In this document: one piece after another, positions 31,023 through 44,033 of the stretch
How positions within the stretch are numbered: the stretch's first letter is position 1
Layout: every line of letters begins with the position of its first letter
Made by a program: the position numbers and the translations under genes
Notes under the pieces: model-generated
Databases searched by the model: none
The model's input: only the letters and a program-made list of their open reading frames with translations
What the model was told of the DNA's origin: nothing
Source of the DNA: Byssothecium circinans
Lineage: Eukaryota > Ascomycota > Dothideomycetes > Pleosporales > Massarinaceae
NCBI GenBank assembly: GCA_010015675.1
Contig: ML977014.1
Coordinates: forward strand, 100,800 to 164,799
Length of the DNA stretch: 64,000 bases
Direction: 5' to 3'

Positions 31023-32630
31023 ATGGCAAAGGGAAAAGTAGCGGCACCGTGCTCGCATGCAGAGTTCGAATCATTGCCAGAACCGCTGAAGTACGTACGC
31101 ATTGGGTTATGCAACAGCCATCACAATCACACAAGTCCCGGGTCACGGCCACAAATCATCAGTGCAGTTCTGTGCATGAACTTTCATCTCCACCCCCACC
31201 ACGTACCTGACAGCTATTATCTATCTATAAGCCATGTGCCAGAGCGGGCAAGATGCTGACCGAGCCGCTGCAGGAGAAAATGCTTTTCGAGCGTCGAGCG
31301 TCTGCGCATTGAAGAGGAGTACGTCCAACAGGAACACCACATGCACAATAATAATTCCTCTCGTCAATCCTCCCGCACGCCCTCGATCGCCCTCCACCGC
31401 TCCCTCACCCTCCGAGCACGACACCGGCTCAGAAAACAGGGCCTGAAGCAACATCACGTTGCCGCACACGCCGACGCTCAATTCTTCCTGTCTCTGCCCG
31501 ATAAAGTCAAAAGAAGTGCTTTCTCGAGAGAGGAACAAGTGCTGTTAGCGGGCTGCTACCAGTCGCCCTTGGCTCACGAGTCACGCCAACACAGCAGCAA
31601 CGACCACGCAAATCACTTCGGCGACTTTCAATTCGACTTTGCTCCCCAGCCTGGCCGTGGCCGTTCACGCACTCGCTCGTCGTCCTTTTCGTCCTTTTCG
31701 TCCATCTCACCTACGCGGGGCTCGATATATCCATCCCAACAAGCACGCGACACCGAGAGCAGCCTGCTCTACCTCGACACCATGAGCTCCTCGTCACATC
31801 GCAGCCCCTCGTCCAGCTACCGGCGGACCCTCTCGCTTACCCACCTGCCCTATGCCGGCCGTGCATCCACCTCCTCAGCGCCGCCCACCGAGTCGCAACT
31901 AAACCGCGTGTCTGTATGGCATCAGCGTGCGCACTCGCAGTCGGTGTCAGGGCGCCGCTCCTCGCATACGCCTGCCTCGCCCGTGTTTGACCCGGAAGCC
32001 ACCCACTACCGCGACCCCGAGGCAAGGAAGAAGCTGCGGACCCTTGCTTCCCCTCAAAAGTTCGACGAGGCTGTCGAGTTTGGCTTTGCGCCCACCGCCA
32101 ACAGGGAGACCAAGGCTGCCCACTACCAGTTGCCTGCCATTGCAACCGACGCCCGCAACTTCAGCCGCGACATGCAAACCTTCTTGAAGGATGACAGGAT
32201 ATCGTTCCTAGAGGACCGTGATGACGAAGAAAACAAGGGCCTAGAGTCGGATATGGACTCCGTGGCTGACCTCGATTCGCCTGTCACCCCGTCGAGCGGC
32301 CTGTCTTTTCGTTTCCATACCCGTCAGCAGTCGTCCAACTTCTCGTCGATAGACTCGAATGGTCTGCCTACACACCACCCAATAGCCGGTCGTCCGAACC
32401 GCGAGATGACCCTGCGCATGACGCTCACCCGCCCCGACTTGAGAGCTGACGAGGAGCAATTGTACGGCTGGCAGGGCCCCAAGAACGTCAACACCGACCC
32501 GTTCGCCCTCGAAGAGCTGCAGCTCACGGACGACATGTCCGGGACCAAGGGACCGTTCTACGTCAAACCGAAAGCGCAAGGCAACCTCGTCTCGCGCCTC
32601 TTCAAGCGTGCTAGCAAGAAGAGCCGCTAA
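31023..32630 (+). CDS. Conserved Ser-rich fungal protein (often named mucin-like), function unknown
   Basis: Exon 1, 31023-31090, encodes MAKGKVAAPCSHAEFESLPEPLK. After a 183-bp intron (GTACGT..GCAG), exon 2 at 31274-32630 resumes with RKCFSSVERLRIEEE, giving 474 residues. The joined FESLPEPLKRKCFSSVERLR and the later FFLSLPDKVKRSAFSREEQVLLAG form a two-part motif I recall from a conserved ascomycete family, which supports the splice. The rest is disordered and Ser/Arg-rich (SRTRSSSFSSFSSISPTRGSIY), with a conserved C-terminal part FYVKPKAQGNLVSRLFKRASKKSR ending in a basic cluster. No catalytic domain or signal peptide. Possibly a phosphorylation-regulated scaffold; that is only a guess from composition. 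Confidence 0.78.
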
Positions 32631-34487
32631 AGATGAACATGTACCATCACCACTACGATTTACAGCGTCTCGACACTCTACGAGACAGCATTTCGACCCA
32701 ATTTCTCCCTTTGCGGGACCCTTCTCAAAACCTAGTTTCCACAAAACGAATTTTACGATGCCATGTGCTGCACATTAGCGGGCGTTTATCTAGTTTGGTT
32801 CTCTTCTCTTCTACAATTTCTTCTGTTAATCTTTCTACCCAATTTTTTCTTTCGTGTACGATATGATACCATTTAGCATGAGCATGAGCATGAGGTGTGG
32901 CGCTTTCTGTGGGATGTCTAGTCGGGCGTCGTAGCAACGGGGGAGGGGATATGAGTTTTGCGAACGGCCTGGCCGGCGGTTCGCAACCAAAACACGAGAC
33001 GGTAGAATTAAGATACCCCCAAAACAGATAATATTCCATACTATCGATTCCTAGTACCACATTCCTCCATATATATGTATTGGCAATTCCTATTCCCAAA
33101 AGCCGCTGTCCTGCCGTCCTGCATATCTCGAATGCCCGATTACGAGATCTCTCATTTCCCAAGGGAGCTGCACTCGATACTATTCTCGACGGGTGGGAAA
33201 GCGACCTAGAAGTAGGTACGCGGGTGTGGCTGACACCTTTTCTCCCTCGCCAAATGAATAGGCGCCGCTAGTCTGTCTAGTGGATAGCTGAAGCTGTCGT
33301 GGACGATGGCGACGGCGCAGTCCCACGTTCCGCGGAAAGAAAATCCACCACCGTACCGCGTTAAACGATCACGGTTACATCACACATCTCGTGCAACGGA
33401 CACAATCGCCCGCGGTCCCCGTATCTCTTTCTCCTCACACTAGGTAGCTTACAGTATCTTCCCGTCGCGACGGGAATATATCTGACTCGAACTAGGGCAC
33501 ATGATAACGCATCCAGACTCTCAAACAGACCGTGTGGAGTCCAGTACCACCTACGACTACGACTGCCTAGGTACGCCATCGCGCGCGCCGCTGACTTCCG
33601 AACTAGTACGTCAAACTGGTACCTCAAGGTTAATATGCGCGAGGAGCTAAGGTAAGACAACGGGGAGGGCCCGGGAAGGTACCATTCCCACGGCTCATGC
33701 GCAAGTCAAAGTTTCCCAACGTCGACGTCGGCATCGTGCGTCCTGAAGTTTATGTGTAACTAGGCGAGTCAGCTACGTACAGGAGTCACATGCACTATAT
33801 CAGTTTTGCATACGGTCAAACCACCAACTACCGGTACTACTAACTTCTAAGTTCCAAGTTCTGGGTACATAATGGGAAAACGGCGAGAAATGTGACAGTG
33901 CCGAGCAGACTAACGGAACTTGGAGTGATCGTATTAGTACCCGGGATAGCTGAGGTGCGGTGTACTTGGTGTGCTTTCCAGAAACTGTATAGGTCGGCTA
34001 CATCTGGGAATTCCGGGAGTAATATTCAAGGGAGTTCCAGTGTTAATACCACGGGTGGTGCTCTAACTAAACTGGCAAACATCGCCACCCTTTGTACTCC
34101 GTACGTCTATCTATCCTGACTGGCGAAATTTGGAGGAGCACTTGAGAAAATACCTCACAACGACGAAACGTGACCTTCATTCCTGAAAATCACCACATGC
34201 ACCATGGTCAGTAGTACCTTGTAAACCCGGGGTTACCGATGGACGGATACAGATACAGATACAGTACAGCCCCGGATACTCCACCATCCGAGCAGCGCCA
34301 CACGACAAGACAAAACAACACCAGACGAAACCTTGAACGAAAACGAAGCAAACCAAACCGAAAAAGTGAGGGAAGCAACATCGACATCAAAAGTGTGCCA
34401 AACCCGACATACCACCCCCTCGCCTCCCTACCACCATTATCCATTCGTTCAAAACCTCGTCTGACACGAGAGAATCACTCGCACTGC

Positions 34488-34550
<63 letters not shown>

Positions 34551-35071
34551 CATACATACACACGGCCTAGCTACTCATCCATAGATTCCATACACGTGTC
34601 ATGGACATACATGTGTAGGGGTCCATGCATAAGTTGGTCCGTGACTCCACGCCTTTACCCGTTCACCCCGTATCCAGAAGCGATGTGCATAGGTGCGTTC
34701 ATGCGTGCGGGTAGTGAACCGGAATCGTTTCCTAAAGCGATGAGGATGATTATGAAGGGGTTGAGAGAGAGTGGGAGTAGCATGAACGGAGGGATGCAAT
34801 GCCGCTGCAGGGAATAGATCACCTGCCTACGCGATTCAGTGAAATGGTACGAGAAGTCCTGGAGGTTACAGAACTGGTGCGGAAGAATAATGCGCTGCGA
34901 GTAAGGGCTCAGCGGGCTCCAAACCCCAAACTACGGCAAGGCACGCACGGAAAGCAGGTACACGTCGACTCGTCAACTATCCTTGCATTATTCTCCCGGT
35001 ACTCTTATTATACCTGCATAGTGCTATACATTCGCTTGCAACCACCCCCTAGGCCCATCGTTCGCTTCCCC
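32631..35071. other. 2.4-kb intergenic region with a CA microsatellite
   Basis: No gene recognised between the Ser-rich gene and the 3' end of CCT4. A frame of 192 codons at 34,239-34,817 runs through the CA repeat and is judged spurious. A short GATACA triplet repeat lies at about 34,246-34,263. Confidence 0.5.
34492..34548. repeat. (CA)n microsatellite, about 28 units
   Basis: Uninterrupted CACACA for about 57 bp. Likely length-polymorphic. Confidence 0.95.
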
Positions 35072-36925
35072 TTATCTCGACAAAGCGATATCGTCAATCC
35101 TCAAAATCATCTTGACCGTCTCGGCAGCAAGCTCGATCGCACTCGTGCTCACAAGCAGCGGCTGCAGCACGTTCTCCTCTGCAATGTCATTCTTCACACC
35201 CCCGCTCTTAATACTAACACCAGCATTACGCTGGTCCTGCGCATGTCGATGCCTGAGCTCAGTGACTACCTTGATGCTGTTCAGACCCGCGTTCTCTGCC
35301 AATGTAGTGGGGATGACTTCCATCGCGTCGGCGAACGCCTTCCAGCAGATGGACTCGGTGCCTGTGAGCTCGCGCGCCTTGAGCGATAGTTGGTGTGCGA
35401 TTTCAATCTCAGGAGCGCCACCACCTGCAAGGAGGGCCTTCTTCTTTACCAAGGAGCGGATGGCGCAGTGGGCGTCATGTAGGGAGCGCTCTGTCTCGTC
35501 GAGGATGAGCGAGTTTGCGCCTCGGCAAACGATGGAGACGGTTGATGCAGCGGCTTTTACGCCAGATACTTTGACGTAGCGTGCTCCCGATGCTTGTACT
35601 TCCTCGATGAGATCGGCCGAGCCGAGCTTGTCCTCTGTAAATGAATCGATATCGGCAATGGGCTTGCATCCGGTGCTCTGATGGCCGTTAGACTACTTCT
35701 ACTATCATACGTTGACATGGGAACATACCTTGCAAATGAACTCAATCTCTTCCCGCTCAATTTCCTTGACCACCAAGATCTTGAGCTTCGCCAGGAAATG
35801 CAGACTGAGGTCGTTCACAGCGTCACGGAGAATCGACTTCTGGATAAAGAGGACATTGCACTTGGCCTTCTGGATCTTCTTGACCATGTTCAGGAGATAG
35901 GTCCGCTCCTCCTTGAGAATCTTGTCCATCTGCCTGTAGTCGTTGACCACAATCTGGTTCTCCATGTCCGGTTTCGGCGGGCTGAGCTGGAACTGTATGA
36001 GACCAATCTTGGCCTTCTCTTTGATCGTCGGCCCCCCGGCGCTCTTAACCACGGGTTGGTTCAGCACCAGGCCGTCAATCATCTCACTCTCGTCGATTGT
36101 GCCTCCCGCCTTCTTGATGATCCGAATGTTCTTCAGATCTACGTTGTCGGCAGTCTTGGGATCGATGACCTTTAGCACGGAATCCACGGCCATGATGGGT
36201 AGCTTGGGCTCTTGTGCGACGATCTTTGAGGATAACGCTGTCGTGGCGGTCTTGAGTAGCGTCGTCCGGTCGGTGAGCGAGATGGGTATCGACATTTCTG
36301 TTAGGATCTCTATTGCGTGTGCTGCCGCCCGCTGAAAAGACTCGGAAATGACAGTGGGATGGATGCCCTTGCCCAGTAACCGTTCGGCAGCACCCAGCAG
36401 GCTTCCTGCTATTACCACGACCGATGTTGTGCCGTCCCCTGCTTCAATATCCTGGGCATGTGCGAGGTCGACGAGCATCTTTGCAGAGGGGTGCAGCACG
36501 CTCATCTGATTTAGCATGGTCGCGCCGTCGTTCGTGATGATGGTCTCGCCCTTGCCAGTTTGGATCTGAAAGTGTGAGCTTGGTATTCCTACGGATTTTT
36601 CTCTTGTACACACCATCTTGTCCATTCCTTTCGGTCCCAGAGACTACCATATCGTCAGTATTAGATCGCACCCCGCCCCCTCAGTGTTGACATACAGTTC
36701 GGATGGCATCGGCCACAGCTGTGTTTTCCAGTTAGTTTTTAAGCTCTAGTATACATTTATGAAGCTCCTCTTACCTCTCGCCGCGACGATGTTAGCTATC
36801 CTGACAGCCCTAGGCTTTTCCTTGTCCTGTTGTCTGCGTCAGTCGATGTTTTCGAAGCTATGAGCAAGCCTTCACACCTTGAACGCAGCATTTCCGCTAC
36901 CTCCATTTGCAATTTGAGAAGCCAT
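35072..36925 (-). CDS. CCT4: Chaperonin TCP-1 subunit delta (CCT4)
   Basis: One of eight subunits of the cytosolic TRiC/CCT ring that folds actin, tubulin and WD-repeat proteins using ATP. Six exons on the minus strand: 36925-36878, 36826-36775, 36718-36696, 36643-36614, 36565-35729 and 35677-35072, giving 531 residues. The four short 5' exons (48, 52, 23 and 30 nt) encode [41 protein letters not shown] and [10 protein letters not shown], and every junction keeps frame. Nucleotide-binding motifs [15 protein letters not shown] and GDGTTS are present. [33 protein letters not shown] is the delta-specific middle. Introns are 48-56 bp. Divergent from RPT1 over a 354-bp promoter. Confidence 0.96.
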
Positions 36926-37279
36926 ATTGTTTTGAATTGTGAAAGAAGGAACTGAAACTGGGTATCGTGGGTACTTTGCGTGGTCTTGCTGCCTTCGAGA
37001 ATTTCTGGGGTCAACGCGAACAAAATCGCGGCGTATCGGCGTTGCGCTTCCGACGTTCTGCCGACTGCATGAGCAGCTTCACTGATTACACTACCACCTC
37101 GTCTTCCATACCTAAACAACGCTCAGCACCCTCACCCTCATTAACTCTCAACCGTACCATTACCTCTTCGCCCTCGAAACTCACCTCCATATTTGAAGTT
37201 ACCTCGGGAACACTCTACCAGTTCCCTCGCGTCCTTCGACCGTCGTCCATAGCGAGCCAGCCGCCGCCTATCCGCAAAC
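36926..37279. promoter_or_regulatory. Shared divergent promoter of CCT4 and RPT1
   Basis: 354 bp between two start codons of proteostasis genes. TTCGAGAATTTC at 36,993-37,004 contains TTCnnGAA, a partial heat-shock-element pattern (two well-spaced units, the third one base too close). No yeast-type proteasome PACE box (GGTGGCAAA) seen. Pyrimidine-rich runs precede the RPT1 start. Confidence 0.5.
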
Positions 37280-38701
37280 ATGCCCAGCGCCACGGGTTCG
37301 AGTTGGGAGAAGTACCAGAAGAACTTCGCCGACGATGAAATCGAAGAGAAGAAGATCACGCCGTTGACGGATGAGGACATCCAGGTGCTGAAGACATATG
37401 GCGCGGCGCCGTACGCAGCAGAGCTCAAGAAGCTGGAGAAAGAGATCAAGGACAAGCAGTCGACGATAAATGAGAAGATCGGTACGTCTCTATCACTCTT
37501 GCATTCAAAGCTTCGCTAACAGATCTCAGGTGTCAAGGTAGCTACCTCCAACTCCAGCTAGTCCCTTCAGCATCCCCTAACAACAGTGTAGGAATCAGAT
37601 ACCGGACTCGCCCCTCCACATCTCTGGGATATCGCCGCCGACCGACAGCGAATGCAAGAAGAGCAGCCCCTTCAAGTCGCCCGATGCACAAAGATAATAC
37701 AAGACGACAAGGACGTTGAGAAAAGCAAATATGTTATCAACGTCAAGCAAATCGCCAAGTTCGTCGTCAACCTGGGCGAGCGCGTGTCGCCCACAGATAT
37801 TGAGGAAGGAATGCGAGTGGGTGTCGATCGGAACAAGTACCAGATTCTCCTGCCTTTACCGCCGAAGATCGACCCCTCAGTTACTATGATGACGGTGGAG
37901 GACAAGCCAGATGTTACATATGGCGATGTCGGAGGCTGCAAAGAGCAGATTGAGAAGCTACGAGAAGTCGTCGAAATGCCTCTGCTTTCCCCCGAGCGCT
38001 TCGTAAACCTCGGTATCGACCCTCCGAAGGGTGCTCTTCTCTACGGTCCGCCCGGAACAGGAAAGACGCTCTGCGCTCGAGCAGTCGCCAACCGAACAGA
38101 CGCAACCTTCATCCGAGTTATTGGTTCCGAGCTCGTCCAGAAGTACGTTGGCGAGGGCGCGCGCATGGTGCGTGAGCTATTTGAGATGGCGCGGACGAAG
38201 AAGGCCTGCATCATCTTCTTCGACGAAATTGACGCCATCGGAGGTGCGCGTTTCGACGACGGCGCAGGAGGCGACAACGAAGTCCAGCGCACCATGTTGG
38301 AGCTCATCACACAACTCGACGGCTTCGACTCGCGTGGCAACATCAAGGTCATGTTCGCTACCAACCGACCTTCAACGCTCGATCCTGCCCTGATGCGTCC
38401 CGGACGTATCGACCGAAAGATTGAATTCAGCTTGCCGGACATGGAGGGCCGAGCCAACATTCTCCGTATCCACGCAAAGAGCATGAGTGTGGAGCGCGAC
38501 ATCCGTTGGGAGCTCATCTCTCGATTGTGCCCGAACAGCACCGGTGCCGAGCTGAGGAGTGTGGCCACAGAAGCCGGTATGTTTGCTATCCGCGCAAGGA
38601 GGAAGGTCGCTACCGAGAAGGACTTCTTGGCTGCTGTGGACAAGGTCATCAAGGGCAACTTGAAGTTCAATTCTACGGCTACTTACATGCAGTACAACTA
38701 A
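37280..38701 (+). CDS. RPT1: 26S proteasome regulatory ATPase Rpt1
   Basis: AAA ATPase of the base ring of the 19S particle, which unfolds and translocates ubiquitinated substrates. Exons 37280-37481, 37530-37537 (8 nt) and 37592-38701 give 439 residues. The microexon supplies the last two bases of Gly, then Val-Lys, in [28 protein letters not shown], which matches the conserved Rpt1 sequence here. An N-terminal coiled coil ([20 protein letters not shown]) is followed by the OB domain. Walker A is GPPGTGKT, Walker [13 protein letters not shown], and the second region of homology [22 protein letters not shown]. The C terminus is TYMQYN. Length is normal. Confidence 0.97.
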
Positions 38702-39210
38702 GCTCGGGGAGTGGAGCGGAAAGGAGTATGGATCGGCCAAGCGCAACTCTGTATTTGTGGAGTCTACAAGAGAGTGTGGTTGGAGACTTGAGCTACTACG
38801 GCTGCTGCTTTTGTACGAGTATTCAGATCCGTTATAGATGGGGTAGCTCGGCTGCACGTAATGACAGGCTTGATATCTATTACATGTTCTCCAAAATCTG
38901 TCTTACTGCTAGCACAATCATGCTGTCCACAGTTGACCGTATCGGGAGACTTTGAAAACGAGCCTGTAAAGGCGTTTTCTGACTCCATTCTGCAGCTCTT
39001 TCTTGAGATTGAATCATCAAACGATGCACGAGCTTTACCGTAGCAGAACAGAACACAAATAACATAAACAAAGTCGAACCTCAAGATTTGTTCCAAGTTC
39101 CAATTCACACGTTCATCCAATATACATAGAATACAGAACAAATGCCCCACCTCTCTCTCCCCACTCCCCTTACCCTTCCATTCATCTACCCCATACTCCA
39201 CCTCAGCCCT
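38702..39210. other. Convergent 3' region of RPT1 and SDH1
   Basis: Contains both terminators. No gene-like frame. Confidence 0.5.
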
Positions 39211-41463
39211 CTAATACGTCCTCTTAAACGGCGGCACAGCCTTGCACTCATTCTCATCCAGTGTATTCGCCACCACACCCCTATATCCCAACTCAACCTT
39301 ACCATGCGGCTTCTTCTGCCACGACAGCGTATGCTTCATCCAGTTCTCGTCGTCACGGTCAGGGTAATCCTCACGAGCATGCGCACCTCTCGACTCCTTG
39401 CGGTTCACGGCAGACTCTGCAGTCTGGACAGCACAAGTGAGCAAGTTCCGGAGCTCGAGAGTCTCGACGAGGTCGGAGTTCCAGATCATGCTGCGGTCCT
39501 TGATGCCGACGTCCGCGAAGGTCTGGTCTACTTCGTGGATCTTGCGGACACCCTCCTCCAGCGACTCTTGGGTGCGGAAGACGGAGACGTCGGTTTGCAT
39601 GACTTTTTGCATGTTGCCGCGGATTTCGGCGGTGGATCTCGGGCCTTCGGAGGTACGGATCTGGTCGATGACGGAAAGAGCTTCCGCACCGGCGTCGGCT
39701 GAGATAGGGTCTGCTTTCTGACCAGGTTTGAAGTTGTCACGGATAGTATGTGAGACGGCACGGCCGAAGACGATGAGATCCAGAAGCGAGTTGGCCCCAA
39801 GACGGTTTGCACCGTGGACAGAGACACAGGCAGCTTCACCGCAGGCAAACAGACCCGGGACAACCTTGTCCTTGCCCTGCTCGTCGACTGTGAGGACTTC
39901 ACCAGTGTACTTCGTCGGAATACCTCCCATGTTGTAGTGGACGGTGGGCAGGACAGGAATGGGCTGCTTCGTGACATCAACACCGGAGAAGATAGCTGCC
40001 GTCTCGGAGATACCTGGTAGACGTTCGTGGAGAACTTCAGGGGGGAGATGGCTAAGTTGGAGGTAAATGTGATCCTTTTCGGGACCAACACCCCGTCCCT
40101 CGCGGATTTCGAGAGTCATAGAACGGGAGACGACGTCGCGAGAGGCAAGATCCTTGGCGGTAGGAGCGTAACGTTCCATGAATCGCTCACCCTCGGAGTT
40201 GAGCAGGTAACCGCCCTCACCACGCGAGCCCTCGGTGATCAAGCAGCCAGCGCCGTAAATACCAGTGGGGTGGAACTGCACAAATTCAAGATCCTGGTTG
40301 GGCAGACCGGCGCGAGCAACCATGGCCATACCGTCACCAGTGCAAGTGTGCGCCGATGTGCAGCTGAAGTAGGCACGGCCGTAACCACCAGTGGCCAAGA
40401 CAGTGTTCTTGGAGATGAATCTGTGGATGGTACCGTCCTCTTGATTATACGCAATGACACCCTTGCAGACGCCATCCTCCATAATCAAATCAGTCGCGAA
40501 GAATTCAATGAAGTACTTGGTGTTATGGCGAAGGGACTGTCCGTAGAGGGTATGAAGGAGAGCGTGACCGGTTCGATCGGCGGCAGCGCAGCATCGATAG
40601 GCCTGTCCGCCTTTTCCGTACTTCTGAGATTGACCACCAAAGGCGCGCTGGTAGCTGGGAAGATGTTAGCGTGTCGCTTCACGTGTCCTTTTCCATTTGA
40701 CGTACATTCGGCCATCCTCAGTTCTTGAGAAGGGGCAGCCGTAGTTCTCTAGCTCAATGACAGACTGAGGGGCCTCCCTCGTCATGTAATGAATAGCATC
40801 CTGGTCGCCCAGCCAATCCGATCCCTTGACAGTATCGTACATGTGCCATCGCCAGTCGTCCTCGTGCATACTACAGCCATGTTAGCATACTCTTCACTTT
40901 TGCAATCATCCCAAGTTCGCTACACACTTTCCCAAAGCGGCATTGATTCCTCCCTGCGCGGCTACAGTGTGCGATCGAGTCGGGAAAAGCTTTGATATAC
41001 AGGCCGTGTTAAACCCGGCTTCGGCGAGACCAAAGGCTGCCCGCAGACCAGCTCCACCGGCTCCGACAACGACGGCATCGTACTCGTGATCAATGACGGG
41101 GTATTTGCGTGAAATGAATCCAGAGGCTTCTTTGGCCTTGAGGTGCTCGGTAGCGAAGACGCGGGCGGCGGGTCGTGTGGACGAGAAAGCTCTTGAAGAT
41201 GTGCGAATGCTTTTGGAGAGCTAGGTTGCTGCGTATCAGCCATTGAACTTTTTCCAAGACTACAAACATTGCCAAGTGTTTCTAGTCAAGTATCTGAGCG
41301 CATCGACGACGCACAACTATCTGAGATGGCTTGTAGAAGCTGCGATGGATGGTGGCACACTCTTAGGCGGAGCATGCCGACTGGATGGACGTGTAGGAGC
41401 GCAGAAGCTGGGTAGACATACCTGGTTGGCAAGCTGCAGACGACGCATCTTGAGGCAGCTCAT
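39211..41463 (-). CDS. SDH1: Succinate dehydrogenase flavoprotein subunit, mitochondrial
   Basis: Catalytic subunit of respiratory complex II: oxidises succinate to fumarate at a covalent FAD and passes electrons to Sdh2. Exons 41463-41422, 41220-40928, 40870-40706 and 40654-39211 give 647 residues. The N terminus [36 protein letters not shown] is a basic, Ser-rich mitochondrial presequence; the first intron (201 bp) splits it. The FAD site is [20 protein letters not shown], and the flavin-linked His is in [11 protein letters not shown]. The active-site segment [23 protein letters not shown] and the conserved [19 protein letters not shown] are intact. The C terminus is the usual PPFKRTY. Splice junctions restore [12 protein letters not shown] and [11 protein letters not shown]. 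Confidence 0.97.
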
Positions 41464-42189
41464 GATTGCGACCGGAGAGAGTGGGGAGGGGAAGGTATCG
41501 CGGGTGTGGGACTGGTGTTTTCGACAGCTTCAATGATCGCTACTTGCCGTCAGACTCGCCCGGCCGATTTGACATAGCCTCGCGCTGATTGGTCGCTAGC
41601 CGGAGAAGGAATCTCGGTCAAAGCAGGAGCGAGCGACATGAGATCCCGACATCTCCCATAGACGTTTGTAAGCATAGAGGACCATTATTTGTTTCTATCT
41701 TGCTACTGCATTGTCTGAGAAGGCATCGTACTGCAATCATTTGAGTCTATTCTGGAGGTCATATACGGATTGACCGCACAGCTATGCCGAATGCTCTCCA
41801 TTGATCCGGAGACAATAAGCATGTGAAGGCCTATTGAGAGAACAGCAAGCAATAGTGAATGTTTTCAAACAGCTAATGCAATTGTCAGGCAAGTGTTTGC
41901 ATGATCCGACCTGTCCCGGCGATTGCCACCAGCTGTGGAGTGTCATCGTCATAGAATGCGGCGTTTCACTATTCATCAGCTGTCCACTCAAAGACATGTG
42001 TCCTAGACATGACATGCCTAGACCGTCGACAGGTCAGCTTCATCACCATCGCCTGCATCACAATTGGTACAGCATTTAAGTTGAAGTGGGAATCATTTAT
42101 TTTCGTGCTGGATGCTCAGATGCCCAGCAGTCGTCATACCATTCACCATAACCCTCGAAGAAAAGATGCAACCTGCCACAGTAAACACT
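41464..42189. other. Intergenic: SDH1 promoter and RPL3 terminator
   Basis: Both neighbours are on the minus strand. No gene-like frame within. Confidence 0.5.

Positions 42190-44033
<1,844 letters not shown>

Noticed and set aside
34239..34817. 192-codon plus-strand frame through the CA repeat
   Set aside because: The middle is His-Thr from the microsatellite and the ends resemble no protein; it is open only because the repeat lacks stops.
36993..37004. Full heat-shock element in the CCT4-RPT1 promoter
   Set aside because: Only TTCnnGAA is correctly spaced; the third TTC is one base too close, so it is noted as partial rather than called as a site.
40027..40728. 233-codon plus-strand frame opposite SDH1
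   Set aside because: Exact antisense shadow of SDH1 coding sequence.
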